From JBBEAM01 sp040882845 (GTDB lineage: Bacteria > Pseudomonadota > Alphaproteobacteria > Kiloniellales > DSM-21159), in contig JBBEAM010000007.1 of assembly GCA_040882845.1 (NCBI GenBank), positions 1,149,709-1,213,708 on the forward strand: DNA of 64,000 nucleotides, read 5' to 3'. The first letter of the stretch is position 1; each line of letters begins with the position of its first letter. Below, in pieces: positions 24,809-33,275 of this stretch. The notes beneath the pieces were generated by a model. The model did no database searches, had not been told where the DNA came from, and saw only the letters and a program-made list of their open reading frames with translations. A program made the translations under genes and the position numbers.

Positions 24809-26737
24809 ATGTCCACTGTTAAGGCGTTTTTCTCTTCGACCGGCGCCCGCCGCAAGCTCGGCGGACCACTACGCCATGTCGTGCAAGCCTATGCGGCGCT
24901 GATCGCGGTGCTCGTCGTCTATACGACGGTGCTGACTTACGTCGACCTCTTCGCCATGACCATCGCCTTCCTATCGGCGATGCTGTCGCTGGTGTTTCTC
25001 GTCATCGGTCCCCTGGAAAGTTCCGACAAGGAAAAACCGAACCTTTTCGATTACGCGGCCTCGCTCTCCTCGATCGCGGCCGGTCTGTATTTCTTCATCG
25101 AGTCGGAACGGATCATCACCCGCATTACGCTGCTGCACCAGCTCACCGAGTTCGACCTGCTCTTCGGCTCGCTGCTGGTGATTCTCACGCTGGAGGCGAC
25201 GCGCCGCTCCGTGGGGATCGGCCTGACCGTGATCGTCGTCCTGTTCATGCTCTACAATCTTTTCGGCCATCTTCTGCCGGGCAAGATCGGGCACGGCTAC
25301 ATCTCCTACAATCACTTCCTCGACATCATGGTCTTCACCACGGACGGCATCTTCGGCGTGCCGATCCGCGTGGCCGCGACCTATGCTTTTCTCTTTGTGC
25401 TCTTCGGCACCTTCCTGGCAAAGGCTGGAGGCTCCGACTTCTTCTTCGAGCTCGCCGCTGCGATCAGCGGCAAATCGGCGGGAGGGCCGGCCAAGATCGC
25501 TGTGGTTTCCTCGGGCCTCTACGGCACGCTATCCGGCAGCCCGACATCGGATGTCGTGGTCACGGGATCGGTCACCATCCCGATGATGAAACGCCTGGGC
25601 TATCCTCCAGCCCTGGCCGGCGCAGTCGAGGTTGCCGCCTCGACCGGCGGCAGTCTACTGCCGCCGGTGATGGGCACGGCCGCCTTCATCATGGTGGAGT
25701 TCACAGGCATCGAGTACCGCGAGGTGATTATCTCGGCGATCATGCCGGCGCTGCTGTTCTATCTCTGTGTTTTCCTACAGGTGCATCTGCGCTCGCTCAA
25801 GCTCGGCCTGCGCGGCATGGACGCGGATGAACTGCCGAGCCTGCGCAAGACGATGGGCAATGGCGGGCTCTTCCTCGTGCCGCTGGCGGTCCTTGTCGTC
25901 GCCCTGCTGATGGGCTATTCGCCGACCTTCGTCGCGGTCTTTGCGGCGCTCAGCGTGATCGTCGTCGCCGCGGCGAAGAAATCCACCCGCATGGGCCTGA
26001 TCAAGATCTACCAGTGCCTGGCAGAAACCACGATGCGGATGATTCCCGTGGTCGGCGCCTGCGCCGCAGCGGGCTTGGTGATCGGCGGGCTGACGATGAC
26101 CGGCCTTGGCGGCAAGGTGACTGACCTGGTGCTGCTGCTGGCCGGACAGAACGCCCTTGGTGCGCTGGTCATCGCCGCATTGATGGCGATCATCCTGGGC
26201 ATGGGCATGCCAACCCCAGCGGCCTTCGCCCTGGCTTATATCTTCGTCAGCGGCACCATCGTCGAACTCGGCTTTTCGGTGATGGGCACCAACATGTTTC
26301 TGCTCTACTTCTCGGTGCTCTCAGCGATGACCCCGCCTGTCGCGGTGGCCGCCTTCGCCGCCGCCGCGATCGCCGACGCCAACCCGCTGGAGATCGCCGT
26401 CAAGGCGGTGCGCCTGGCGATCACCGCCTTCGTCATTCCCTTCGCCTTCATCTACGGCGAGGGCATCCTGCTGATCGGCGATCCGGTCGATATCCTCCAT
26501 CATTGCCTGACCGCCACGGCGGGCGTGGTGTTGATGGGCATCGGCTGCGAAGGCTATCTGCGCGACCGCCTGCCTGTGCAGGCGCGCATCCTGGTCGGCG
26601 CCAGCGGGCTCTTCCTGATCGTGCCGTTGCTATACACCACGCTGGCCGCGGCCGGGCTGTTGCTGGCGGCGCTGCTGTTCAGCGCAGAGCTCCGGCATCA
26701 GATCCTGAACCGGAAAGCTGTTGAGAAAAATACTTAG
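24809..26737 (+). CDS. TRAP transporter fused permease (TAXI type, DctQ-DctM fusion)
   Basis: The 642-residue membrane protein has some 16 or more hydrophobic helices. The first part (about residues 20-170) corresponds to the small DctQ-like subunit and the rest to DctM, the normal fusion for TAXI-type systems. Family landmarks include VSSGLYGTLSGSPTSDVVVTG and GSLLPPVMGTAAFIM. It takes up the ligand of the preceding binding protein by sodium symport. Only a weak AAGGCAG ribosome site precedes the ATG. Confidence 0.93.
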   Translation: MSTVKAFFSSTGARRKLGGPLRHVVQAYAALIAVLVVYTTVLTYVDLFAMTIAFLSAMLSLVFLVIGPLESSDKEKPNLFDYAASLSSIAAGLYFFIESERIITRITLLHQLTEFDLLFGSLLVILTLEATRRSVGIGLTVIVVLFMLYNLFGHLLPGKIGHGYISYNHFLDIMVFTTDGIFGVPIRVAATYAFLFVLFGTFLAKAGGSDFFFELAAAISGKSAGGPAKIAVVSSGLYGTLSGSPTSDVVVTGSVTIPMMKRLGYPPALAGAVEVAASTGGSLLPPVMGTAAFIMVEFTGIEYREVIISAIMPALLFYLCVFLQVHLRSLKLGLRGMDADELPSLRKTMGNGGLFLVPLAVLVVALLMGYSPTFVAVFAALSVIVVAAAKKSTRMGLIKIYQCLAETTMRMIPVVGACAAAGLVIGGLTMTGLGGKVTDLVLLLAGQNALGALVIAALMAIILGMGMPTPAAFALAYIFVSGTIVELGFSVMGTNMFLLYFSVLSAMTPPVAVAAFAAAAIADANPLEIAVKAVRLAITAFVIPFAFIYGEGILLIGDPVDILHHCLTATAGVVLMGIGCEGYLRDRLPVQARILVGASGLFLIVPLLYTTLAAAGLLLAALLFSAELRHQILNRKAVEKNT

Positions 26738-26803
26738 TCATCTATCTATTAAGGAGCGGGGGACGCAAGTTCCTGCTCCAAACGCGGCAAAGAGGTAAAA
26801 GCA

Positions 26804-28072
26804 ATGTCGAGCGCGATCGGCCGTCCAAGGCTGCCCGAGGAAGGACGCAACGACACCCGGAGGCGCTGGCCCGAAGAAGGCCTGACGCGGGTGCCCTACT
26901 GGGTTTACTCGGACCCCGAGATCTACCGCCAGGAGCAGGAGCGAATCTTCTGCGGTCCAGCGTGGAGCTTCGTCGCCCTGGAGTGCGAGATCGCGCAGCC
27001 CGGCGACTTCAAACGCACCTACATCGGCGACCGTCCGATCGTGGTGACCCGCGGCAAGGACGGCGAGGTCAACGTCTTCGTCAACCGCTGCGCCCACCGC
27101 GGCGTGCAGTTCTGCCGCGAGCAGCGCGGCAACACCAAGGAGTTCGTCTGCCCCTACCATCAGTGGTCCTATGACCTGCAGGGCAATCTTCTGGGCGTAC
27201 CCTTCAAGCGCGGGGTAAAGAAAAAGGGCGGCATGCCGCCGGAGTTCGACACCAAGCAACACGGGCTGCGCAAGCTGCGCGTGGCGGTGCGTCATGGCGT
27301 GGTTTTTGCCACCTTTTCCGAGGAGACCCCAAGCTTCGAGGACTACCTGGGCGAGACCATGCTCAGCTGGTTCGACAGGGTTTTCGATGGCCGCAAGCTG
27401 ATGCTGCTCGGTTACTCCCGGCAGCTGATCCCGGCCAACTGGAAGCTGATGTTCGAGAACATCAAGGACCCCTATCACGCCAGCCTGCTGCATGTTTTTC
27501 TGGTCACCTTCGGGTTGTTCCGGGCCGACAACCCCTCCCACGTGCAGATGGATGAGACCGGGCGCCACGGCGTACTGGTCAGCCGCAAGGGCGAGCAGAA
27601 GAAGACCGAGGATCTCTCGGACATGCGCAATTTCCGCGAGAACATGAAGCTCAACGATCCCAAGCTGCTGACGCCGGTCAAGGAATTCCCCGGAGACGCC
27701 ACGGTGGTGATGCAGACGCTCTGGCCGAACCTGATCGTCCAGCAGCAGTCGAACACCCTGGCGATGCGCCAGCTGGTGACCCGCGGGCCAGAGTCCTTCG
27801 AGCTTGCCTGGACCTTCTTCGGCTACGAAGACGACGACGAGGAGATGACCCAGATCCGGCTGCGTCAGGCCAACCTGATGGGCCCCTCCGGGCTGGTGTC
27901 GATCGACGACAGCGAGGTGATGCAGTTCTCCCAGGAAGGCATCTCCTCCTACCCCGAGGAGGCCGGCGTACTGGAGATGGGCGGCAGCGGCCGCGAAGAC
28001 CAGGATCACATCGTCACCGAGTCCCCGATCCGCGCCTTCTATGACTACTACCGCCAGGTCATGGAGCTTTAA
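26804..28072 (+). CDS. Rieske ring-hydroxylating oxygenase alpha subunit, salicylate 5-hydroxylase (NagG)-like, copy 2
   Basis: The 422-residue protein is a close paralogue of 14153-15418 with identical ligand numbering: C96-x-H98 (CAHRGV) and C116-x2-H119 (CPYHQW) for the [2Fe-2S] cluster, and the iron site ENIKDPYHASLLH. It matches the NagG family closely over the whole length, including GGMPPEF and the final DHIVTESPIRAFYDYYRQVM. The product is probably a hydroxylated benzoate or salicylate. The beta gene follows two bases later. As with copy 1, no reductase or ferredoxin gene is nearby, so it must use electron carriers encoded elsewhere. Confidence 0.9.
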   Translation: MSSAIGRPRLPEEGRNDTRRRWPEEGLTRVPYWVYSDPEIYRQEQERIFCGPAWSFVALECEIAQPGDFKRTYIGDRPIVVTRGKDGEVNVFVNRCAHRGVQFCREQRGNTKEFVCPYHQWSYDLQGNLLGVPFKRGVKKKGGMPPEFDTKQHGLRKLRVAVRHGVVFATFSEETPSFEDYLGETMLSWFDRVFDGRKLMLLGYSRQLIPANWKLMFENIKDPYHASLLHVFLVTFGLFRADNPSHVQMDETGRHGVLVSRKGEQKKTEDLSDMRNFRENMKLNDPKLLTPVKEFPGDATVVMQTLWPNLIVQQQSNTLAMRQLVTRGPESFELAWTFFGYEDDDEEMTQIRLRQANLMGPSGLVSIDDSEVMQFSQEGISSYPEEAGVLEMGGSGREDQDHIVTESPIRAFYDYYRQVMEL

Positions 28073-28074
28073 GG

Positions 28075-28551
28075 ATGGAGGAAAGTCTGAAACTGCGCCT
28101 CGAGCTGGAGGCGCTCTACGCCGACTATGTTGCCTGCCTGGATGACGGCGACTACGACGCCTGGCCGGAGTTCTTCACCGAGACCTGCCTCTACAAGATC
28201 ATCCCGCGGGAGAATTTCGAGCAGAACTTGCCGCTGGCCACGATGCTCTGCGAAAGCAAGGGCATGCTGCAGGACCGGGTCTATGCGGTGAAGGAAACCT
28301 CGATGTTCGGGCCGCGCGCGCTGCGCCATCTGGTCAGCGCGATCCGCGTCACCGGGCAGGACGGCGAGAGCATCACCGCGCAGGCCAACTACGCGGTGCT
28401 GCAGACCCTGAACGACGAGGAAACCAAGATCTTCCAGTGCGGCCGCTATCTCGACCGTCTGGTGCGCGAGGACGGCAAGCTGAAGTTTGCCGAAAAACTC
28501 TGCGTCTTCGACAGCAACCTGGTGTCGAACTCCCTGATCATTCCGATCTAA
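28075..28551 (+). CDS. Ring-hydroxylating oxygenase beta subunit, NagH-like, copy 2
   Basis: The 158-residue protein is the partner of the preceding alpha subunit. It shares the beta pattern with copy 1: LEALYADYVACLDDGDYDAW, FFTETCLYKIIPRENFEQ, KETSMFGPRALRHLVSAIRV and the ending SNSLIIPI (copy 1 ends VSLVVPI). It starts at ATG 28075, directly after the alpha stop, so translation is probably coupled. The beta subunit stabilises the hexamer and does not carry cofactors. Confidence 0.9.
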   Translation: MEESLKLRLELEALYADYVACLDDGDYDAWPEFFTETCLYKIIPRENFEQNLPLATMLCESKGMLQDRVYAVKETSMFGPRALRHLVSAIRVTGQDGESITAQANYAVLQTLNDEETKIFQCGRYLDRLVREDGKLKFAEKLCVFDSNLVSNSLIIPI

Positions 28552-28554
28552 GGG

Positions 28555-29121
28555 CTAGTCCCGTTCCAGCTCCAGTGCCACTGGAACAGGACGGCGTAGA
28601 TCGTCGAGCACCGGGCAGTGGCTGTCGACCACCTGCCGCAGTTTCTGGATCTCTGTCTCCGAAGCCGGGCTGTCGATGGTGACCTTGCCGCGGATTCCCT
28701 GGAAGCCGGCAGGCACCTCCTCGGACAGGTCGAGGAAGCCCCGCAGATCCTGGGTGCCGGTCAGCTCGACCTTGATCCCGCGCAGTTCGATACCCAGCGC
28801 ATCGGCGTAGAGCCGCCAGGTAATCTCCTGACAGCTTGCCAGGGCCGCGAGCAGAACCTCGCTCGGCTTGGGCCCCTTGTTGCCGCCCTCGAAGCCTTTG
28901 GGCTGGTCGATGGTCAGCGTGAAGTCGCGGATCTGGATTTTGCTTTCGAAGCCGCCCTGGCTTTCGCTCGACACCTTGACCTCGAGGGGATTGATGGCCG
29001 TGCCGTCGCGCAGCGCCACCTGGGAACGCTTGAGCAGCGCGGCGTAGCGGCCCGCGCCGCCGTCCCTCGCCTCCTCCGCGTTCGGGGCCTGCCGATCGAT
29101 TGCGGGGGTATCTTCGGTCAT
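28555..29121 (-). CDS. OsmC family protein
   Basis: The 188-residue protein has the OsmC/Ohr alpha-beta fold pattern with one cysteine in LLAALASCQEITWRLYADAL and the second in VVDSHCPVLDDL, as in OsmC-like hydroperoxide reductases. Such proteins reduce organic peroxides through a two-cysteine cycle. It converges on the beta-subunit gene, only three bases apart, and follows the XRE-cupin gene on the same strand. It may protect against peroxides formed by uncoupled oxygenase turnover; that link is inferred from position. Confidence 0.85.
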   Translation of the reverse strand: MTEDTPAIDRQAPNAEEARDGGAGRYAALLKRSQVALRDGTAINPLEVKVSSESQGGFESKIQIRDFTLTIDQPKGFEGGNKGPKPSEVLLAALASCQEITWRLYADALGIELRGIKVELTGTQDLRGFLDLSEEVPAGFQGIRGKVTIDSPASETEIQKLRQVVDSHCPVLDDLRRPVPVALELERD

Positions 29122-29190
29122 GCCGTTCCTCTCATCTGCCGTTCTTTGTACCGAACATCCATTGCGCGTGGCTGCCTTGGAGCGTCGCGC

Positions 29191-29781
29191 TCAGCGGTTC
29201 TCGCTGCGCACCACCACCATGATGGCGTGGGCCGCTTCCAGCCCCTCGTTGCGCAGGACATGGCGGTCGTCGGTCGGGTAGCGCGCGGTATCTCCGCTGC
29301 TCAGCAGCACCTTTTCCCGCGGCGTCTCGACGACGATTTCCCCCGCGATCACCGAGAGATGCTCCCAGGAATTGGGGCCATGCGCATCGGAGGCAAGGAC
29401 TCCGCCCGGCTCCGCGGTCATCTGATACCACTGCAGCCACTCCGCGGTGTCGAGCGGGCCAAGGATATCGAGACGCACCAGCCCGTCTTCGCTGGCGATC
29501 TTCGGCACCGAATTGCGCTTCACCTTCTCGATCGAGCGATCGTCGCTGGGCCGCGCGAAGAAGGCCGCCGGCTTGCTCTCCAGCGCTTCGGCGATGCGGC
29601 AGAGCGTCACCAGGGTCGGATTGGTCTGGTCCCGCTCGATCTGCGACAGCACCGACTTCGATACCCCGGCGCGCATCGAGAGCTGGTCCAGGGTCATGCC
29701 GCGATGCTTGCGCAGGCGTTGGATTTCGGCGCCGATTGGCGGCGACTCCGAGAGCCGGATGGCAGCATTTTCGTTGGCCAT
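29191..29781 (-). CDS. XRE-family regulator with C-terminal cupin domain
   Basis: The 196-residue protein has an N-terminal helix-turn-helix of the Cro/CI type (about residues 18-72: IQRLRKHRGMTLDQLSMRAG, then SKSVLSQIERDQTNPTLVTL) and a C-terminal cupin (about 110-190, containing HGPNSWEHLSVIAGEIVVET). This HTH plus cupin arrangement is common in regulators that sense a small metabolite. It diverges from the ABC transporter operon starting at 29967 and lies upstream of osmC, so either may be its target. The ligand is unknown. Confidence 0.9.
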   Translation of the reverse strand: MANENAAIRLSESPPIGAEIQRLRKHRGMTLDQLSMRAGVSKSVLSQIERDQTNPTLVTLCRIAEALESKPAAFFARPSDDRSIEKVKRNSVPKIASEDGLVRLDILGPLDTAEWLQWYQMTAEPGGVLASDAHGPNSWEHLSVIAGEIVVETPREKVLLSSGDTARYPTDDRHVLRNEGLEAAHAIMVVVRSENR

Positions 29782-29966
29782 AGAGATCGAACTTTTCGAT
29801 TGACAGAACGTAATTTCGATTTAGCGTACTTTCGCTGCTAAGCATAGCAGATTCTGCCGTTGCGGCTGGAGCCGGAAGGCGCCAGCCGTGCGTCAATCTG
29901 CGCCTGAGCCGAGCGCGCATGCGCCCTTCGAAACGCGGACGTCACGGGAAAGCCCAGGAACCACCC

Positions 29967-30824
29967 ATGAGCGAGGCCATCACCGCCCTGACCGGGGCCC
30001 GCAGCGGCGCCGCACGACATCCCTTCACCTCTCGCAGACTCGGGGAGGGCCTGCAGGGAGTCCTTGGCCTCTTCGGCTTCCTGCTGCTGTGGTATCTGCT
30101 GAGCAGCGTCTGGGGCCTCGGCCCCTTCCGCCGTTTGCCCGGACCGCTCGAGGTCTTCGGCGAGTGGATCAGCTTCGCGCCGGTCTATGGCATCTCGCTG
30201 TTCACCGCCGACTACTACGCCCATATCGGCGCCAGCCTGTGGCGCGCCTGGCTGGCCTTCCTGCTTGCCGTGGCGACAGGCGTGCCGCTCGGCCTGCTGA
30301 TGGGCTGGCGCAAAACCGTGCAAGACTACGCCGGCGGCCTGATCGGGCTGCTGCGGCCGATTCCGCCGCTGGCCTGGGTACCGCTCGCCATCCTGCTGCT
30401 GCCGACCAACGAGGCGGCGGTGATCTTCGTCACCTTCCTGGTCGCTTTCTTCGCCATGGTGGTCAACACCATCATGGGGGTGCGAGCGATCGACAAGGAC
30501 TACTTCCGCGCCGCCCGCTGCCTCGGCGCCAGCGAGTGGGAGGTGCTGCGCGACGTCGTCCTGCCCGGTGCCCTGCCCTCGATCTTCACCGGCCTGCAGG
30601 TCGGCATGGGCGCCGCCTGGTTCTCGCTCGCAGCCGGCGAGATGGTCGCCGCCCAGCACGGCCTCGGCTTCCTGATCTGGGAGGCCTACAACCTGATCCA
30701 GTACCCGACCATCGTCATCGGCATGGCGACCCTGGGTTTGCTCGGTTACATCAGCAGCGCCCTGATTCGCGCGCTCGGCGCCTGGCTGACCCGCTGGCGC
30801 AGCCAGGCGATTGCGGGAGGCTGA
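29967..30824 (+). CDS. ABC transporter permease, SsuC/TauC (nitrate/sulfonate/taurine) type, copy 1
   Basis: The product is 285 residues from ATG 29967 with about six membrane helices. The cytoplasmic coupling loop is present in IDKDYFRAARCLGASEWEVL-type form, with the PIPPLAWVPLAILLLPT helix typical of SsuC/TauC permeases. It is the first gene of a five-gene operon (permease, ATPase, permease, ATPase, binding protein). An in-frame start at 29919 is possible but has no family similarity. The substrate is probably a small anion or sulfur, nitrogen or phosphorus compound; nothing in the sequence fixes it. Confidence 0.9.
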   Translation: MSEAITALTGARSGAARHPFTSRRLGEGLQGVLGLFGFLLLWYLLSSVWGLGPFRRLPGPLEVFGEWISFAPVYGISLFTADYYAHIGASLWRAWLAFLLAVATGVPLGLLMGWRKTVQDYAGGLIGLLRPIPPLAWVPLAILLLPTNEAAVIFVTFLVAFFAMVVNTIMGVRAIDKDYFRAARCLGASEWEVLRDVVLPGALPSIFTGLQVGMGAAWFSLAAGEMVAAQHGLGFLIWEAYNLIQYPTIVIGMATLGLLGYISSALIRALGAWLTRWRSQAIAGG

Positions 30825-30827
30825 GCC

Positions 30828-31685
30828 ATGGCAGAGATCGGCGCAGAGATCGGCACGAAGGCGCGCGGCTCGGTTTCCATCGAAAACCTGGGCAAGGTCT
30901 ACGGGGCGGTGGAGAAAGCCGGGGTCGTCGCCCTCGACCACTGCAGCCTGGCGATCGCGCCCAACGAGTTCATCGCCCTGGTCGGTCCTTCAGGCTGCGG
31001 CAAGTCGACCCTGGCCAATATCCTTGCCGGCTTCGACCAGCCGAACACGGGATCGGTCTCTCTGGACGGGCAGATCATCGCCTCGCCCAGTGTCCTCGCC
31101 AAGCCGGGCCCGGACCGGGTGATGGTCTTTCAACATGGGGCGCTGTTTCCCTGGATGACCATCCTCGACAACGTGCTCTACGGCGCGACCCGCAGCGCCG
31201 CGCCGCACAGCGACGACCTGCGCGCCAGCGCCCTCGATCTGCTGCGCCGCTCCGGCGGCCTCAACCGCGTGGCCGCGCGCTTCCCCGGCCAGGTTTCCTC
31301 CGGCATGCAGCGGCGCATCGAAATCGTCCGTGCTTTGATGACCGATCCGGCGATCCTGATCCTCGACGAGCCCTTCCGGGCGATGGACAGCATCGCCAAG
31401 TCCCGGATGCACAACCACGTGCTGGCGCTGCACGAGTCGGTGCCGAAAACCACCGTCTTCATCACCCACGACCTGCAGGAGGCGCTGCTGCTCGCCGATC
31501 GCGTGGTGGTGATGACCACCCGCCCCGGCCGTATCAAACAGATCGTCGAGGTCGATCTACCTCGGCCGCGCACCACCGAGGTGCTGGCGTCGGAAAAGTT
31601 CCTGGCACTCAAGGCAGCGACCCATCAGGCCGTCCATGACGAAGCGCTGAAGGCCTTCGAGGCCGGCGAAAAGGAGCGCGCCTGA
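30828..31685 (+). CDS. ABC transporter ATP-binding protein, SsuB/TauB type, with degenerate signature motif
   Basis: The 285-residue protein has Walker A GPSGCGKST, Q-loop VFQHGALFPW, Walker B LILDEPF and the switch His in FITHDLQE. The ABC signature, normally LSGGQ, reads VSSGMQRRIEI here, keeping the SxG core but not the leading LSGG. The partner ATPase (32458-33258) has LSGGMKRR. It probably forms a heterodimer with that protein. Its stop overlaps the next permease start by one base. Confidence 0.9.
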   Translation: MAEIGAEIGTKARGSVSIENLGKVYGAVEKAGVVALDHCSLAIAPNEFIALVGPSGCGKSTLANILAGFDQPNTGSVSLDGQIIASPSVLAKPGPDRVMVFQHGALFPWMTILDNVLYGATRSAAPHSDDLRASALDLLRRSGGLNRVAARFPGQVSSGMQRRIEIVRALMTDPAILILDEPFRAMDSIAKSRMHNHVLALHESVPKTTVFITHDLQEALLLADRVVVMTTRPGRIKQIVEVDLPRPRTTEVLASEKFLALKAATHQAVHDEALKAFEAGEKERA

Positions 31686-32461
31686 TGGTCTTCCTGCCGA
31701 ACGCCGGAAAGCGCCTGTCCTGGCGCCGCGGCGGGACCGCGATCCTGCTGTTCGTCGCGCTCTGGGCGCTGGTCGCGCACTCCCCCTTCATCGCCGAGGG
31801 CAGCCTGCCCAACCCCTGGGAAACGGTGGCGTACTTCCTCGCCGAATTCCTGACCGACAGCGGCTATTGGCAGTCCTGGTGGGTCAGCTTCCAGCGCGTC
31901 GCCTATGGCTTCCTGGCGGCGCAGCTGCTCGGCATTCCTCTTGGCCTGCTGCTCGGGCTCAGCCGCCGCGCCAACGCCATCGTCTTCCCGGTGTTCGAGC
32001 TGCTACGCCCCATCCCGCCGCTTGCCTGGGTGCCGCTGTCGATCCTGTTCTGGCCGACCACCGAAAGCTCGATCGTCTTCATCACCACGGTCGGCGCGTT
32101 CTTCATCATCGTGATGAACGTGCTCTACGGCATCCATGGAATCCCAAAGCAGTATCTTTGGCAGGCCAAGTCCCTCGGCGCGCGGCGGAGTTCCGTCTTC
32201 CTGCGCATCATCCTGCCGGCCATCCTGCCGTCGATCGTGGCAGGTATGGTGCTCGGCATCGCCGTCACCTGGAACGTGCTCATCGCCGCCGAGATGATCG
32301 CCAGCGACAGCGGCCTCGGCCGGCTGACCTGGGAAGGCTACGTCAGCGCCACACCCGCCGTGGTGATCGTCGGCATGGCCTCTATCGGGCTCGCCGGGGT
32401 GATCTCGACCACCTTGATCCACCTCTTCGAGCGCTATGCTCTGCGCTGGCGGTCGGAATGA
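31685..32461 (+). CDS. ABC transporter permease, SsuC/TauC type, copy 2
   Basis: The 258-residue protein has about six helices and the same family landmarks as copy 1: LLRPIPPLAWVPLSILFWPT and the coupling loop IPKQYLWQAKSLGARRSSVF. It begins on the last base of the preceding ATPase gene and ends with an ATGA overlap to the next ATPase. Two different permeases in one operon point to a heterodimeric membrane channel. Confidence 0.9.
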   Translation: MVFLPNAGKRLSWRRGGTAILLFVALWALVAHSPFIAEGSLPNPWETVAYFLAEFLTDSGYWQSWWVSFQRVAYGFLAAQLLGIPLGLLLGLSRRANAIVFPVFELLRPIPPLAWVPLSILFWPTTESSIVFITTVGAFFIIVMNVLYGIHGIPKQYLWQAKSLGARRSSVFLRIILPAILPSIVAGMVLGIAVTWNVLIAAEMIASDSGLGRLTWEGYVSATPAVVIVGMASIGLAGVISTTLIHLFERYALRWRSE

Positions 32462-33258
32462 GCGCGCAGCCCCTGCTTTCCGTGCGCAATCTGCGCTGGG
32501 CGCCGCCGGGCGAGACCGAGCCGGTGCTGAACGGCACCACGCTCGATCTCAAGGAAGGCAGCCTCAGCGTGCTGATCGGGCCCTCCGGCTGCGGCAAGTC
32601 GACCCTCGGCTATCTCATCGCCGGCTACTACGAGGCGGCGGAAGGCGAGGTCCGCATCGACGGCAAGCCGGTGCGCGAGCCGCGCCCGGACCGTCTGATG
32701 GTGTTCCAGGAATCTGCCCTCTGGCCCTGGATGTCGGTGCTCGACAACGTGGTCTTCGGCCCTCTGTCTCGGCGCGAGGCGCCGCGCCGCGAGATCGAGG
32801 CCCAGGCGAAGGCCTTGCTCGAGGAATTCGGCCTTTCCGCCTTCGCAAATCGCTATCCGCATCAGCTGTCCGGCGGCATGAAGCGGCGAGTCGATCTCGC
32901 CCAGGCGGTGATCAACCAGCCGCGGCTGCTGATCCTGGACGAACCCTTCCGGGGCCTCGACGTGATGACCCGCGAGCTGATGCAGGAATACTTCCTCGGG
33001 CTGTTCGAAGGGCGCGGCCAGACCACCCTGTTCATTTCCTCGGAGGTCGAGGAAGCGGTCTTCCTTGCCGACGAGGTCCTGGTGATGGACCAGCAGGGGC
33101 TGATCGCCCAACGCCTACCCGTCACGCTGCCGCGGCCGCGCACCAGCGCCATGACCGATACGCACGAATTCCAAAAAGCCCAGGTCGATCTGCTGCACGC
33201 CCTCGAGGCGGTGCAGGCCGAAACCGAGGGGCCGCAAAGTCAAGCCGTTCTAACCTGA
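32458..33258 (+). CDS. ABC transporter ATP-binding protein, SsuB/TauB type, with canonical signature
   Basis: The product is 266 residues from ATG 32458, which overlaps the permease stop as ATGA. Walker A is GPSGCGKST, the signature is QLSGGMKRRVDLAQA, Walker B is LLILDEPF. The switch position reads FISSEVEEA where a His would be expected (FITHD in the partner), so this ATPase appears to lack the switch histidine. In a heterodimer this gives one degenerate and one functional ATP site: the signature is altered in one subunit and the switch His in the other. Confidence 0.9.
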   Translation: MSAQPLLSVRNLRWAPPGETEPVLNGTTLDLKEGSLSVLIGPSGCGKSTLGYLIAGYYEAAEGEVRIDGKPVREPRPDRLMVFQESALWPWMSVLDNVVFGPLSRREAPRREIEAQAKALLEEFGLSAFANRYPHQLSGGMKRRVDLAQAVINQPRLLILDEPFRGLDVMTRELMQEYFLGLFEGRGQTTLFISSEVEEAVFLADEVLVMDQQGLIAQRLPVTLPRPRTSAMTDTHEFQKAQVDLLHALEAVQAETEGPQSQAVLT

Positions 33259-33275
33259 GCCAAGGAGTCTCCGTC

